From Ciona intestinalis (taxonomy: Eukaryota; Chordata; Ascidiacea; Phlebobranchia; Cionidae), in contig NC_020172.2 in NCBI RefSeq assembly GCF_000224145.3, forward strand, positions 814,921 to 878,920: a DNA stretch of 64,000 nucleotides, given 5' to 3'. Position 1 is the first letter of the stretch, and the number at the start of each line of letters is the position of its first letter. Position numbers and translations under genes: made by a program. Under the pieces are notes generated by a model. That model had not been told where the DNA came from. It did no database searches and worked only from the letters and a program-made list of their open reading frames with translations. Below, one piece after another: positions 34,286 through 46,800 of this stretch.

Positions 34286-36080
34286 GGTAAATAACTAAGG
34301 ACTGTACAAGATTACAAAAGCTATTAGAGTTCTCCCGCAAAATAATGCACCCTATTACGCTTCTGTAACGGAGACAGAGTCAGATTGTGCCGTCTGCTAC
34401 ACCAGTGTTGATGAGGGCAGTTGCCTTTTTCTCCATTGCACCGCCGCCTTTTCACAAGTCGGAAAACAATCTCGCATTTTTGTGCGGTCATGCGTTCTGG
34501 GGTTTGCACCATACCTCTTGATTTGTGGCCACACATTCCTAAATACTCATATTTTACCTGCTTAATTTAAACAATTTGAAACAACACATTTGCAATATTC
34601 ACGCGAACACGCTGAGTTCCCACGTGTTACATTTCATTGCTGAAATACATCGTGCTAATTTATAGCCAACAAAGTTTTGAATATTTGCTAACAAGATGTG
34701 CTCGGTTGATTGGTCACTATGCCTAACCTATTTAGGTTCAACGCATAACCATTATTCAAGCACCTTCATTTCTACGCAATATTTGCTTTTGCCAGAATAA
34801 TTAGTAATGTGTCGTCGTTAATTGTGTCAAGGTGTTGTCACAGTTTACGTAACCAAGTATGACTTGTTAAAAGCGAATGACAGGTTTAGCAATTTTTGAC
34901 ACTTTGATTTTGATTGAAATTACCCTTTGCTTTGCCGATAAAACGTAATTTGTGATGATTGCAAATGCTTTACCAATTTCTGCATAACACAATATATCGT
35001 GGTCCTTATGCATTTTGAAATGGGTGGCCCAGTAATACACAGTACCAGCAAGGCAAGGACTTCCTTAGTAAGATGACCTTTTACTGTTACTTAAATTACG
35101 ACCGCTCCTCTTACGACGTCTCGAAACAGCACTTCGCCTGTTCCCTCAAAACAAACCACACGCAGTCGAAATATCAGAGGGCACTACTGTGACGTCACGA
35201 ACCCAAGTGACTGGGACCGTCGGCTTCGTTCCAGCGGCAACTATACACAACATGCCGAAGAAAAGCGTGATAAACAAACTTTCTGTGCTAGGGTTTAACT
35301 TTAACGGGACAGTGGTAAATCTGCTGTATGCTGTCTTTTTATGTAAGCTTGTTATTATTCGAACATAAATAAACGGAAAAATAATTTACATTTCGTAAAT
35401 TGCAAGCACGCAATTTTCAATTACAATAGACTATTGCGTGTATATGTTATTTACACATGACATTTGTTGTAGGTTTCAAATATATTTAACATCAAAAGCA
35501 ACATTAGGAACATTATTAGGTTTCACGAGTCATTCACCGAACTTTTAAACCAGCCCTTTGTTTTTGATGTGATGTGACGCACGGTGAGAACTATGTGAGC
35601 ACGGTTTTATTGATCGACACAGCAGGCTACAAGTTAACAAACGGGCGTAAGTGAGAATTCGTGGTTTGCTTTTCTAGCTTACTGTAAATATTGTGCATAG
35701 GGTTGGCATAACATTAAAATTAGGACATTCTGACATTTTTGTAATCAGGACGTTACTGTCTTTGTTTTAGTGATTAAATCAAATTTTGTGGAAATTTCGG
35801 ATATGACATGCGGTTTTTGTTACTGCGGTGGAGCAAGTTATACCACTTGTATTTACTTTTCTGCCCCCGGCGATTATAATACGTATGTGTCCCACGTGTA
35901 GACTGTGGTTTTCTTTTACTATATGTATGGAAATGCGAAATTATTAGTAGAACATAAATCGTGGTTACAGACATGTTAAAGAATTCGCGATAGCATCAAC
36001 ACAAATCGTAACTTGTGGAGTAGGTTTTATTTAATCTCTGGTGGCAGTTTCGATTTAAAGATATAGGTCAACGTAAGAGT
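34286..36080. other. Divergent promoter region between SLC6 and SLC35B1
   Basis: The two genes are transcribed away from each other across 1.8 kb. No convincing coding exon lies here. A 38-codon frame at about 35,252-35,368 has no family resemblance and could be an upstream ORF. A CRE-type palindrome occurs at 35190-35197. Confidence 0.5.
35190..35197. promoter_or_regulatory. CRE-type site TGACGTCA upstream of SLC35B1
   Basis: The core lies in the 12-mer TGTGACGTCACG, which is repeated exactly upstream of FBXO45 and BLZF1. A TGACGTCA core binds CREB/ATF bZIP factors in animals. It is about 890 bp upstream of the SLC35B1 start codon, so the target promoter is uncertain. Confidence 0.45.
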
Positions 36081-39000
36081 ATGAGTCTAAATGCTAAGAA
36101 AGCAAAGCTTTCGGACTCGGAAATCACTATTGACATGACAGAAACTGTACCTGCAATACATGAAACATCAAAATCATGGGATGAACGTATTAGTCAAACG
36201 TCAATCGCCCATGGTGAAAAGCAACAGTTTGTCAGTTTGGTTATTTACTCGCTCGGGATTTTCTGTTGCTATCTTGTCTACGGTTTTATACAAGAAGGAA
36301 TGTAAGTATTCTCTGTGTGGAGTTAGAATTAATATCATTCGTCGTATTACTGGCTACAGCGGCTACACACAAAACGAAATTTTGCGGTATTTAAATTTAG
36401 ACGTTTCACGAGGTAATGCCACGTCAAGAAACGAATTGCTGCGTCACCATTCAGACGGCGCACTGACATCGTATTTTAGTGTCACACGCGAAATTCATCC
36501 GATACCTCGCTACTTTAGTTTTCGAAGCCTAAATCGATAAATGAAGTGGTTGTATTATAGGTTAGGCAGATGAGTAAATTATAAGACATAACTGCAAGGA
36601 TACGCGTGTTTTATATTGGAATAAAATTTAATTTAAAACCTGTTTGTAGATTTCCTTACATGGGGGAGGTTTCCTGTATATTTGACATATAATAGGGAAA
36701 TAGCCAGCCATGCACGGGCCTAAGTTTTAACAAATTAAACTCTGGTATTTTTACTAATCAGTAATTAATATTGTATTATTATGTAGAGAATAACTAGGGT
36801 AACAATAAATAACAATTGATCATCATGCATGATCATTCAGCCAATACATCAAAGCTTATGTTTTGTTTTTTTGGTATTTTTTTTTGTTACCTCTTGTTTG
36901 GATTTGCACAAGAAAAAATGTAAGTTCTAATATGTTTATAAATATATATGTCTGGTGTACAACAAATATATGAAATTCAATTGTAGTTTAGGTTTACATT
37001 TTAAAAAGTTCTAACAATTTACTGTTACAGAACAAGAGGTGATTATGATGGCGAAAGATTCACTTTTTCCCAAGCTCTTGTTTTCGTTCAATGTGTTATT
37101 AATGCCATATTTGCCAAAGCAAGTAAGAACAAGTCTGTAGTGAGCTGTAACATGTGTGTATTGTTTAACATACTTATACTGTTTTGACTTAACATTTTTT
37201 TGTGCTGTGTTATTAATATAATTTTATTATTACCTATAATTATAATACCCAATATTTTTTTTAGTGATCGTCTTTTTGACAAAACCTGAACAAGATAAGA
37301 CACCGAAACCACTGTATGCTGCTTGTGCATTTTGTTACATGGGAGCTATGGTTGCAAGTAACCATGCCTTATTATACATTGCTTATCCTAAACAGGTATT
37401 CTTATAAATTATTATTCTTAAACCTTTGTTAATAAGATTACTGTTGTTTGGTGTGGATATACTATTGACCACATGAATTATCTAGTATGTACATGTGTAA
37501 ATTATTTAAATTTGTTTACGGAGTATTACCCACTTGCTAAAACATGTTGGTGTAAAAACAAGTTGTTTACCATATGTCATTTTACTAACTTCTACTGCTC
37601 AATTCTCAACCCATTCCCTAAAATATTATATATTATTTTTGACTTTGATTTTCAGGTTCTTGGCAAAGCTTGTAAACCTATTCCAGTCATGATTCTTGGT
37701 GTACTACTTGCCCACAAGAGATATCCAATAGCCAAGTATTTCTGTGTGTTAATGATTGTGTTGGGTGTTGCTGGTTTTATGTACAAAGATGGCAAGGATA
37801 CTGGAGACTCAGCTGGTTTAGTTTCACTGGGTTTTGGGGAAATTCTGCTGGTAAATGTGACAGTTTTTATTTTTTAATTTTTACTAGTTAACTTATCTGT
37901 GTAATAGAAGTTGGACCTAGTTTTCGAAATGTTACTGTGTCTCCACTATACTGTGTTTTCTGTTTTACAGTAAGCCAAAATAAATATATTTTGCTCCTTG
38001 CTGTTGTTGCTATAAGCCATAATGTAATATATAAATAAAGAAATAGCAGTCTTATCATACGGCAGATGAAACAATATGTAATTACAATATTTACATTTTT
38101 AAGAAAAGAACTACTTTGTTAAAACAGATAAATAAATTGTTTGTATTAAAATAACATGATTTCTTTTAAACACAGTTGGTATCTTTAACCCTTGATGGTT
38201 TGACTGGAGTGACACAAGAAAGAATGAGAGCTCACCATTTTACGAACCATCATTACATGATGCACAACGTAAACTTGTGGTCATGCTTTCTCCTAGGAGC
38301 AGGTTTGTTACCTATTTCAATACAAGCAAAAATTCCCTGGTCATCATTACTGTATTAACCATTAATTTAGTATTTTAAATTCAATATTTTATGTTATTTA
38401 TTATTATACAATCAATTTTTACTTTAAATTATGTTATAGCACTACTCATAACCGGAGAAGGTTCTCAGTTTGTACAATTTGTTATGAAACATCCGAAAGT
38501 TGTGACACATTTAGCCATGTTCAGTGTCATGTCAGCGCTTGGTCAGCATTTTATATTTTTGACAGTAAGTAACAAGTTTTTGTGTTTTAGTTTTAATTTA
38601 TACTGTCTTGCATGTCTCCTGTTATTGATAGTATATACATTTTAATGCGATTAACTATTCTTTCCTGAAGATATCTTATACTTTGTTTCAGGTGGTAACT
38701 TTTGGACCATTGACCTGTTCAGTTATAACAACTACTAGAAAATTCTTCACAATCTTATTCTCTGTTTTGATTTTTCAAAATCCAATGAACACAAGGCAGT
38801 GGTTATCAACTGCCCTTGTATTCACAGGTACTGTTATAATTAGTAGCTGAAACTATTTGTAATATAGGCCTATGTTATTGAAAACCATATCTATGCTTTG
38901 AGATTATACACATGGGGTTATTTTTTCTGAGCATTTTGGTCGTTTAGAGGTTTATGTTTTTCTGCAATTCTAATATAAATTATATATTACTTGGATTGTT

Positions 39001-39154
39001 TATTGTGTTATACATTCTAGATCATAATTTTACACACTTTTAATTTAAGGATTTTTAAAGATGTATAATCAAACCTTATCTTACAGGGTTGGGGCTGGAT
39101 TCAATTTATGGCAAATCGCTTAAACCAAAATTAAAAATCTCCCAAAAAGAATGA
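36081..39154 (+). CDS. SLC35B1: SLC35B1 nucleotide(-sugar) transporter of the ER
   Basis: Multi-pass ER membrane protein. The human ortholog (UGTREL1) has been described as an ER ATP/ADP exchanger. Exons: 36081-36301, 37031-37122, 37265-37395, 37656-37850, 38176-38302, 38440-38564, 38692-38827, 39087-39154, giving 364 residues in an intact frame. Conserved blocks in order: [110 protein letters not shown]. The C-terminus ends KISQKE, without a clean KKxx signal. The N-terminus from this first exon is about 50 residues longer than the human protein. A second first exon at 36858 gives a length closer to human. AATAAA at 39296-39301 is a likely poly-A signal. Confidence 0.95.
36858..36919 (+). 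CDS. SLC35B1: Alternative first exon of SLC35B1
   Basis: An ATG at 36858 opens [20 protein letters not shown] and ends at AAT/GTAAGT in the same phase as exon 1a. Joined to 37031 it gives Q-E-K-I-T-R-G, identical in that stretch to the human Q-E-K-I-T-R-G. Exon 1a instead encodes [17 protein letters not shown]. The two exons encode the same first membrane helix and cannot sensibly be used together. The 1b form would be 311 residues, close to the human 322. Confidence 0.7.
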
Positions 39155-39617
39155 CATGAAACACCTGCAGCACAACAGCTGAAAACTCAACCTTGAGTGA
39201 AAAATTTTCAGCCATTGCCATACCAAATAGAGATTTTATTTATTGTTTTATCTTTCAGCAATATTATGTTCTATTTCAACTCATGGCCTTAACTCAATAA
39301 AAGGCAACGTGAGCAAACCTGTTGTCAGATTTGATATTGAATCAGTATACGTTGTAGTATTGTTTTATTTTGTTACTGAATCAGTTAACATAGACATTGC
39401 TTATTAAACACAAATAGCGCTATTTAGTATATGTATGTGTTTATTAGTTTGTACAAGTTTTGGGTTAGATACTGGTGGTTCAACAAAACTTGTTGTTGTT
39501 GTCTCATTGATTAAAGTAGCGAAAATTAAAATGCTTACGACCTATTGTTTGAAAAAGCTGTTTGTTGGCTGGTATTTCCTTGTTTATTGAATACAGGCAG
39601 TTACACATCATTTTTAA

Positions 39618-39667
39618 CAGAGTCCGTATATAAACATCTTTTATTTATTGTTTATATACGGACTCTG
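39618..39667. repeat. Perfect 19-bp inverted repeat (hairpin)
   Basis: The left arm CAGAGTCCGTATATAAACA (39618-39636) and its exact reverse complement (39649-39667) flank a 12-nt AT-only-but-one-C loop. It lies about 320 bp past the SLC35B1 poly-A signal and 675 bp before FBXO45. Confidence 0.9.
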
Positions 39668-39902
39668 ATTTTTAATATAGAGAACCAGAGTTCGTAAAAA
39701 TACTAAGAAAAGTAGCACTTTTAATCATTTGGGTAAACTGAAAAACTCTACTTTAAATGAATCGGCGATGCCAGTTGGTATGTAAAAAAACGGCGTTGGA
39801 TGGGCATACATTTATTTATTCACACACAATAGCCATACAGTCTGTTATGTACAATTCTATGTTGGAACTTCATGGTCTGGCGGCCACAAACCGCGAGGTC
39901 TG

Positions 39903-39910
39903 TGACGTCA
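39903..39910. promoter_or_regulatory. CRE-type site upstream of FBXO45
   Basis: TGACGTCA inside TGTGACGTCACG, about 430 bp upstream of the FBXO45 start codon. The same 12-mer lies upstream of BLZF1 and SLC35B1. Confidence 0.5.
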
Positions 39911-40341
39911 CGGGTAGTTTCTCCTAAATATTGGTCACAGGTATCAATGTGAATGGTTTCGGTTTGCAGTTTACCATAGCGGTCGTATTTATTTATCTTT
40001 CTTAAGTATTTATTTATCTTTTCTTAAGCTTATCAGTGTTTCTAACCTATATTAAATAACCGTGGTCACAGTTTTAAAATAGGTTGTGTGTTGAACTCGT
40101 AATTCATCAAAAGTTTAGTTCTAGACTTCTAGTTGTACTATGTTTGTTGAGTTTGTCTGTGTACACCAGACGCCGAACACACATCATACAATATGTGCAG
40201 TGTGCTTTTTTGCGTAATGCAAATTTCTCATTGTTAGTTTTTGTTCTGTTTGGCCTTATCTGTTTTGTTTCCAATATATTCTTACCTATAAGCAATCCTT
40301 AGAAAATAGAATACTTATAGATACAAACCTACTGGCCAAGC

Positions 40342-42250
40342 ATGGCTTCTGCATCTGTGAACAACAAGAAGCCAACTGCGGATAAGCTGCCAACCCTGGT
40401 TCTGGAGCGTATATTTTCCTTTTTGTCCCTTGAGGAACTGCAGTCATGTTCCCTAGTTTGCAAATCCTGGTTTCACTACTTGAATGATGGAAATAATGAT
40501 GTCTGGAGGTAATTTGTTGCAGTTTATTAGTTTTATGGTTTGAACAAGAAAAGATACATCCAACAGAATCAGTACAACAGTTTATGTTTACACAATCAGG
40601 CTGGTATGTCCTGATTTGGTTAAACAATACAAATATACTGCTTATATGCCTTTGACAATGTTCTGTGGTTGATTATACCAAGAATTCAAGAAACATGTTG
40701 CCAGTTTTATTTAAAAGTCCAGAATTATGCAGTTGGTACTGAGGAAACTGTGGTCTAAATTTTAACATAGAATGACTATCTGTTTTCTTTTAAGGCTACA
40801 ATGTGTTCAAAAGCTTGCAGAAGAAGCATTAAAGTCTGATTTATTATCTTCCCTCCCAACTTATAAAGAAAAGTTAAAAGCATTTCATCATTCCTGGAAT
40901 GCGAATGACTGTTCAGGAAATATTTACATTAAACCAGATGGGTTTACACTTCACAGAAGGTAAGAATAAAAAGTTTAAAAAAAAATTCACAAAAATTCGC
41001 CTATATACATTTCGTGAGGTGACATTTTGAAAAATGTTGATATGCTCTTTTAGACAATGCAGAAAATCAAACAGGGTAAATTTAATTAATTAAACCCGTA
41101 ATACTGTTAATGTCCAATGCAAATTGTGTTTTTTATTGACAAACCTACATTGTTGCTTGTGTGTATTATTTTATTTATTATAAACCACAGACCAGAAGCA
41201 CAATGTACAGATGCAGCTCGTGGAAAGATTGGATTTGAATCTGGCCGACATTCTTGGGATGTTCGTTGGCGGGGACCAGTGGGAACTGTAGCTATGGTTG
41301 GCGTGGCAACTAAAGAAGCGCCCCTACGTGTAGGAGGCTATAAACCCCTTCTAGGCTCATCAGATCAAAGCTGGGCATGGAATTTAGTCGATAATCATTT
41401 ATTTCATGGTGGTTCAAGAAGAGACACCTACCCAAAGTGCAATAATCCTCCTAAATACCAGGTATTGTAAAAATAAATCCTTAAATATTTTTATATTCGC
41501 TATTTATATACCTTATGTAGTAGACTTTAATTATCCTTTACTGGGGAGTTATTCAAGGCGTTAAGCTGTTGACTTTCAACCAAAACACCTCCCTTTTATA
41601 GGTTCCATGTTGTTAAACTTACATTAGTGATTTGTGAGATTATGTTTAGTTTGTTGTTTCGGACCACTTATTTGTAAAGGTTGGGTGTGACAGCTGGCTC
41701 CCATTCACAGTGAAGTGTTTAAATTTTATCGTATTGACTGCATGAATATTTTATAGAACACTTAATCACATTACCCAGGGTTCGACTGGGTAGAACGGTG
41801 TGTATTACCATTTCAAAGGGAATGTTACTTAATTTATGCTTTTGTGCCAGCTCTCTGAACCAATGTGGTTTTTCATTATTACAACTTCCTGTAATACAAA
41901 TATATACTAAGCAGGGATATATCATGAAAATTAGGATGTATTAGTATCACTAGTGCTGTTAATGTATATTGGAAATGTTCAAATACCAGACCATGATTTA
42001 CAAGTTGGTTTATATAGACTGTTAGTGCTGGCCACTTGTTTAACTAACTGTGTTTAATTCTCAGGTTGGTGAGAAAATAACTGTAGTTTTGGATATGGAG
42101 GACAATACGCTTGCGTTTGAAAGAGATTATGAATTCCTAGGCATCGCTTTTCGTGGGTTACCACAGACCAGACTTTACCCCTCAATATCAGCAGTGTATG
42201 GAAATACAGAAGTCACGATGGTTTATAAAGGAAACCCCACTGATGGATGA
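40342..42250 (+). CDS. FBXO45: F-box/SPRY protein 45 (FBXO45)
   Basis: Substrate-recognition subunit that in vertebrates pairs with SKP1 and the atypical E3 ligase MYCBP2/PHR, with roles in synapse and axon development. Four exons: 40342-40508, 40795-40959, 41191-41461, 42065-42250, giving 262 residues (human about 286; the N-terminus is shorter here). The F-box is at about residues 14-55 ([20 protein letters not shown], then CSLVCKSW). The SPRY domain is at about 105-255, with [72 protein letters not shown] and [20 protein letters not shown]. It ends P-T-D-G. The start ATG follows CAAGC and precedes a short Ser/Lys-rich tail. All splice phases agree. Confidence 0.97.
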
Positions 42251-43807
42251 CCAGTCATATTATTCTACTTAGGAAAAGCAATCGGTCACATCAGGACTGT
42301 GCCTCCGGCGAAACTGGTTCCCAAATTTCCTCTGCTGCTTGTAAACTGTACCTGTAACAACCTGGATATGCAACCCACCTTTATTTTGTAATGTTGAATA
42401 TGTGGCTGTTGAGATGTTTCTTGGTCAACTACAAGGTGGCCAAATTTTGAACAAATACCCGTGCAACGAAAATCGCTATTGGTTTACGTAGTGAGCTTGG
42501 TGAATGTGGCGGAGGTAACACCATTGAAGAATTACTGAATAATTGATAAATACCATGGCTTAGTTTGTTATGTCACCACCAGCCTTCCTCTTGCTGAAGT
42601 TAGTTACCTGTTATCATGTTTCTTGCAACACCACACAGTCAGTCAATTCAGCAGTTGATTTTGAAATTCCCGCAATCAAGCATACATAAACGCTTAGTTA
42701 TTTTTCCAATGAATTGAGCATTCACATGTCCAGTTCTATTAGTTGCCGTTTTAAACATGCGAATTTCACATTGCCATGTCTGTTATCATGTTCTACTGTT
42801 CAAATTATGTGCACTAGCGTAAGTGGATCTTCTTTTCAAATTTTATTTTTGATAGCTTATTTTTTCGTTGAGCCTGCTTTTTGTAAGCAAGGTGTATGCT
42901 GAAATAAATGAGCACAGTTAAATTGACCATACTGTGACAGCACAAGGACTGTCACTTAAATACCCATGTTGTGTGCGTTTCTTGCAAATTAGTGTTTGAC
43001 TTCAAGTAAACAGAAAATTTCTATAATGAATGGTCACACATTCCAGTCACTGTGCAAAATAATGTGAACTTGCTGCCATGTTTTCCAATTCACTTCTACC
43101 TTTTGTTGTTTGACCAAGCTTAAAACTGGTAAAATTGGTGCAGAGTCTTTAAAGTTTGTTTTCCCGCTTTAAAGTTCAATTCCAAGTTATTCAGAACAAA
43201 GTTAAGGTCTCTGCACTTTGAAAGAGTATCTTATTAATAAAACATGCAAGCCAGCAGTTTCTTGTGTATGGTACACATAATTCATAATGTGTATTCACAG
43301 AATGGTTTACTAGCTGTGGGAACATACATACAGATGTCTTAAGAATTGGACAGTGGACACATATTGCTGTACACTCAAAATCATGTGATTTTACTGCCAG
43401 GCATCCTCCCCAATTACTGTAATCCTACCAGCTTAAATTGGCAAAGCTTAAAAAATCAATAAAATTCTTTATTTAGTAGCTTGGTTAAGAAAAAAATGGA
43501 CACACATTTGTTAATGAATATAGAATCCCAGCTGCTATGGAGTGTGTATTTATTAAACAAATAAATCTGCAAACACATAATGTATAAGCAATATTGGTAA
43601 TTGTAATGTAAGGTTTTTGCTTCACAAAACAACATAACAGGTAAATAAAAATCTACTTGATTTTGATTGTTTCACTTTTTTAAGAACTTAAAGCACAACT
43701 TGGCTTCTTCAGTTTTTAAATAAATTTCATTTATTTTTTAAATTAAAGTTACTTTTAAATGAAGTATATAAATACAGTGAATACATTAGATAGAACATTA
43801 AGGCATA
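42251..43807. other. FBXO45 3' UTR and convergent spacer
   Basis: FBXO45 and BLZF1 converge here. Poly-A signals on the plus strand: AATAAA at 42903-42908 and 43236-43241. No coding segment seen. Confidence 0.6.
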
Positions 43808-46800
43808 TTATATGACATGGATTTCTCCTTTGCAATTTACACAGCAGTTAAGTGTAATGTTTTCATGTTGTGTTTGAGAGTGAAAGCGATCAATTGTCCC
43901 GGATTTTCGTTGCTCACAAGATGGCACAAACATATCAGGTCGATGCCGTACGTTAGACAATGTATGTTGGTTTTCATTGAGTAGCTAATTATGAAAATGT
44001 TAAAAATTATTTGTCAAATAAAATAAAGCTAAGTCTTACAAAGAATTTTTTTCTCATAAAACAATGCTTTGGTAATCTAGCTGCTAATCTTTTTATTATA
44101 CTGTTCAATTATATGTTGTACGTCAGCCCTTAGACCAGAGGTTAAGGGTAACCCATAAGGTTTGATGCTTCTAGCATTGTGGCAGTGCCTGTGCTTACTG
44201 TATAACGGTAATAGCTCCAACCCAGTGGTCTCCTATATGTGGTAGAGTTACATTCATTCAATTTATTAACTTATACCGACCTGTAACACATATTTTTCAG
44301 CAGGAGTTGCAGCAGGTATATCACAGTGCACAGAAACTGCAGGTTTCCTTGGTAAAGGTACATTACTTGTACCGATCAGTTTATCAGACAAACAATTGGC
44401 AAGGCTTCGACAGTTTTCACCAACAGAACTGGACCCTTCTATATTAACTGTATAACACTCATCATTATCAGTGGTCAGTGAATTGTTAAGATTGGTAAGG
44501 GTCCTGTAAAATAAGTTGTATGTATGTATATAACTTGTAAGTAACTTACTTTATCCTCGTGTGGCCGGAAAACGACAGTCGTTACAACACGGGTGTTCAT
44601 ACACCTCGTGCCAGCTTACGAGTTACCATGTTTGTTACTTTGTAAGTGACTATTCTTTTGGGGGGATTTTTTATGTAATATGGCTAATAACATTTTTTTA
44701 TGTATATGGCTAATAATTTGGACAACCCATTAATGACCACTGGGTTGGAGCAACTGCCGTTAAGTGTCTTGCCCAAAGACACATACGCCCACAATGGTAG
44801 CAGCGACGAACCTTTAACCCATTACCTCTGGGTTAGAGGCAGGCACGCTAACCACTATGCCACGGCGCCGGACAAGTTAAAATATTGTCTCAAATACTTA
44901 TTATTAGTTAACACATGACACAGCAATGCATTACCTGTGCAACTCATTTAAATGCTCTGTTCTCTCCCAGTGTTCTCGAAGCAGCCCACGGACTGCATTC
45001 CCGAGTTCTCTTTCATATCTTTCCTGTAAAAACAACATTACTACATTTGGTTTATAGCCTACAGTAAAGCATCTGTTGTTGGTCACAAAGTTTTCATTCC
45101 ATAACAAGTGGATATATACTTTAAAGAGGCATACCAAGAAAAAATAAAAAATTGTATATGAATAATAAAATTTGTATATGAATATGCTCAAATGTGATCC
45201 AAAGGTACTACCAAGGTTTAAAAAAAAACAGCCTCTGAAAAATACATGAGAATATTTTCGTTGGTATGCCCCTTTAAAACAAAAACCAGCACTTACTAGA
45301 ACTAACTTTAAATACAAGAAACAACGAAAAAACAAATCACATACATGATGACGTCTCCAGGCATTAGCATCATCAGATTGCATTCTACTTGCAAGAAACT
45401 TGCTTCTCCAAACATCACATGATATTTCTAATCTCTCAATCTCTTCACTTTTCTTTTGAGCTATCTCTGTCATTTGGTCTAGCTGTGTAGAATAGATTTA
45501 TCCAAATGTGACTGATAACTTGGATTTTCCAAATTATCGGCCACACATAAAAAACAAAAAAAAATACCCACAAAGTAACATACGTGGTAACTCAGAAGCT
45601 GACACAGGGTGCATGAAACAGAACATCCGTGCTATAAGACTGTCGTTTCAGGCCACACGATAATAAAGTAAGTAACGTTCATTCGTTTCTTCATTTAAAT
45701 AGTCAACATACTTGTTGAAAATTATGAGTGTCACAGAAAAACTAACATACCAAACAAGCATGCAGTACTATTTTTTTTTTTACCATTCAGTATTCAGTTA
45801 TCCTGTGCTGCTTTATAGGGAGTCACACATCTACTATTATAAAGAATATAACATTTGATGATCAGCCAACACCACACATATCTTCAGTCTAGTTTGATAC
45901 AGTACAAAAGCTTGTATCCAGCTAAATGAGTTGATATCTAACCTCTATTTGAAGTTGAGCTTTTTCCGTTGCCAACCTTTCATAATGATAACCCAATTCA
46001 TCTCCAACAGACGCTACAAGCAACCGCTTTAGTTCTTGGTTTACCTGAACAAATAGAAAAAAAAATCACAATTTTATGAAAAAAATTCAAATGTTTATAC
46101 CAGGATTGTTAACATGATTGTGCCAGCTTACGAGTTACCATGTATATGTTACTGTGTGGGTGATTATTTTTTTGTATTTTTTAATTTTTTTATGTATGGT
46201 TGATAATTTAGACAACCCATTAGTGACCACTGGGTTGGAGCAATTGCCGTTAAGTGTCTTGCCCAAGGACTCATTACCTAATGGTTACAGGCAGGCGCGC
46301 TAACCACTACGCAACGGCGCCTGACATAAATATCTCATACTTATAATTATCTTTATAAACACAATACAGAATGCGAAGTTTACTTACATAACAAAATGTA
46401 TAGGAATAGTTGAAATACCTGAATCTGTATTTGTAAATGGTCTTTTAAAGCTGATTTTTCTTCTATAAGAAATTTTTCTGAAGTTTTTCTTTGTATTTGT
46501 ATGTCCGGTTCTTTAAAGGAGAAGTTTAATTTTGAAACTGGGCCGGCTGAAACATCTGGGAGTGTCCGTGTAACTTCGCGGTGTACACACCTTGGCGAGG
46601 AACATGGTGATTGACTGACTGAGTATATTTCAGATGTTTCAAAAGTTTGCTCTGAAAGTTAAGTGTAAAATCAATGTAATCATCAAAAATGAATTATAGT
46701 ATGTTTTCACATATAACATGAATTCTCTACTAGCTCAAACGGTGCTAGTGAAAAGTCTTCCCCCACCTTATTTGCTAACCACTAACCCCTAACCACTAAC

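Noticed and set aside
35252-35368. 38-codon frame beginning M-P-K-K-S-V
   Set aside because: Too short, no family resemblance, and no clear splice to SLC35B1. At best an upstream ORF.
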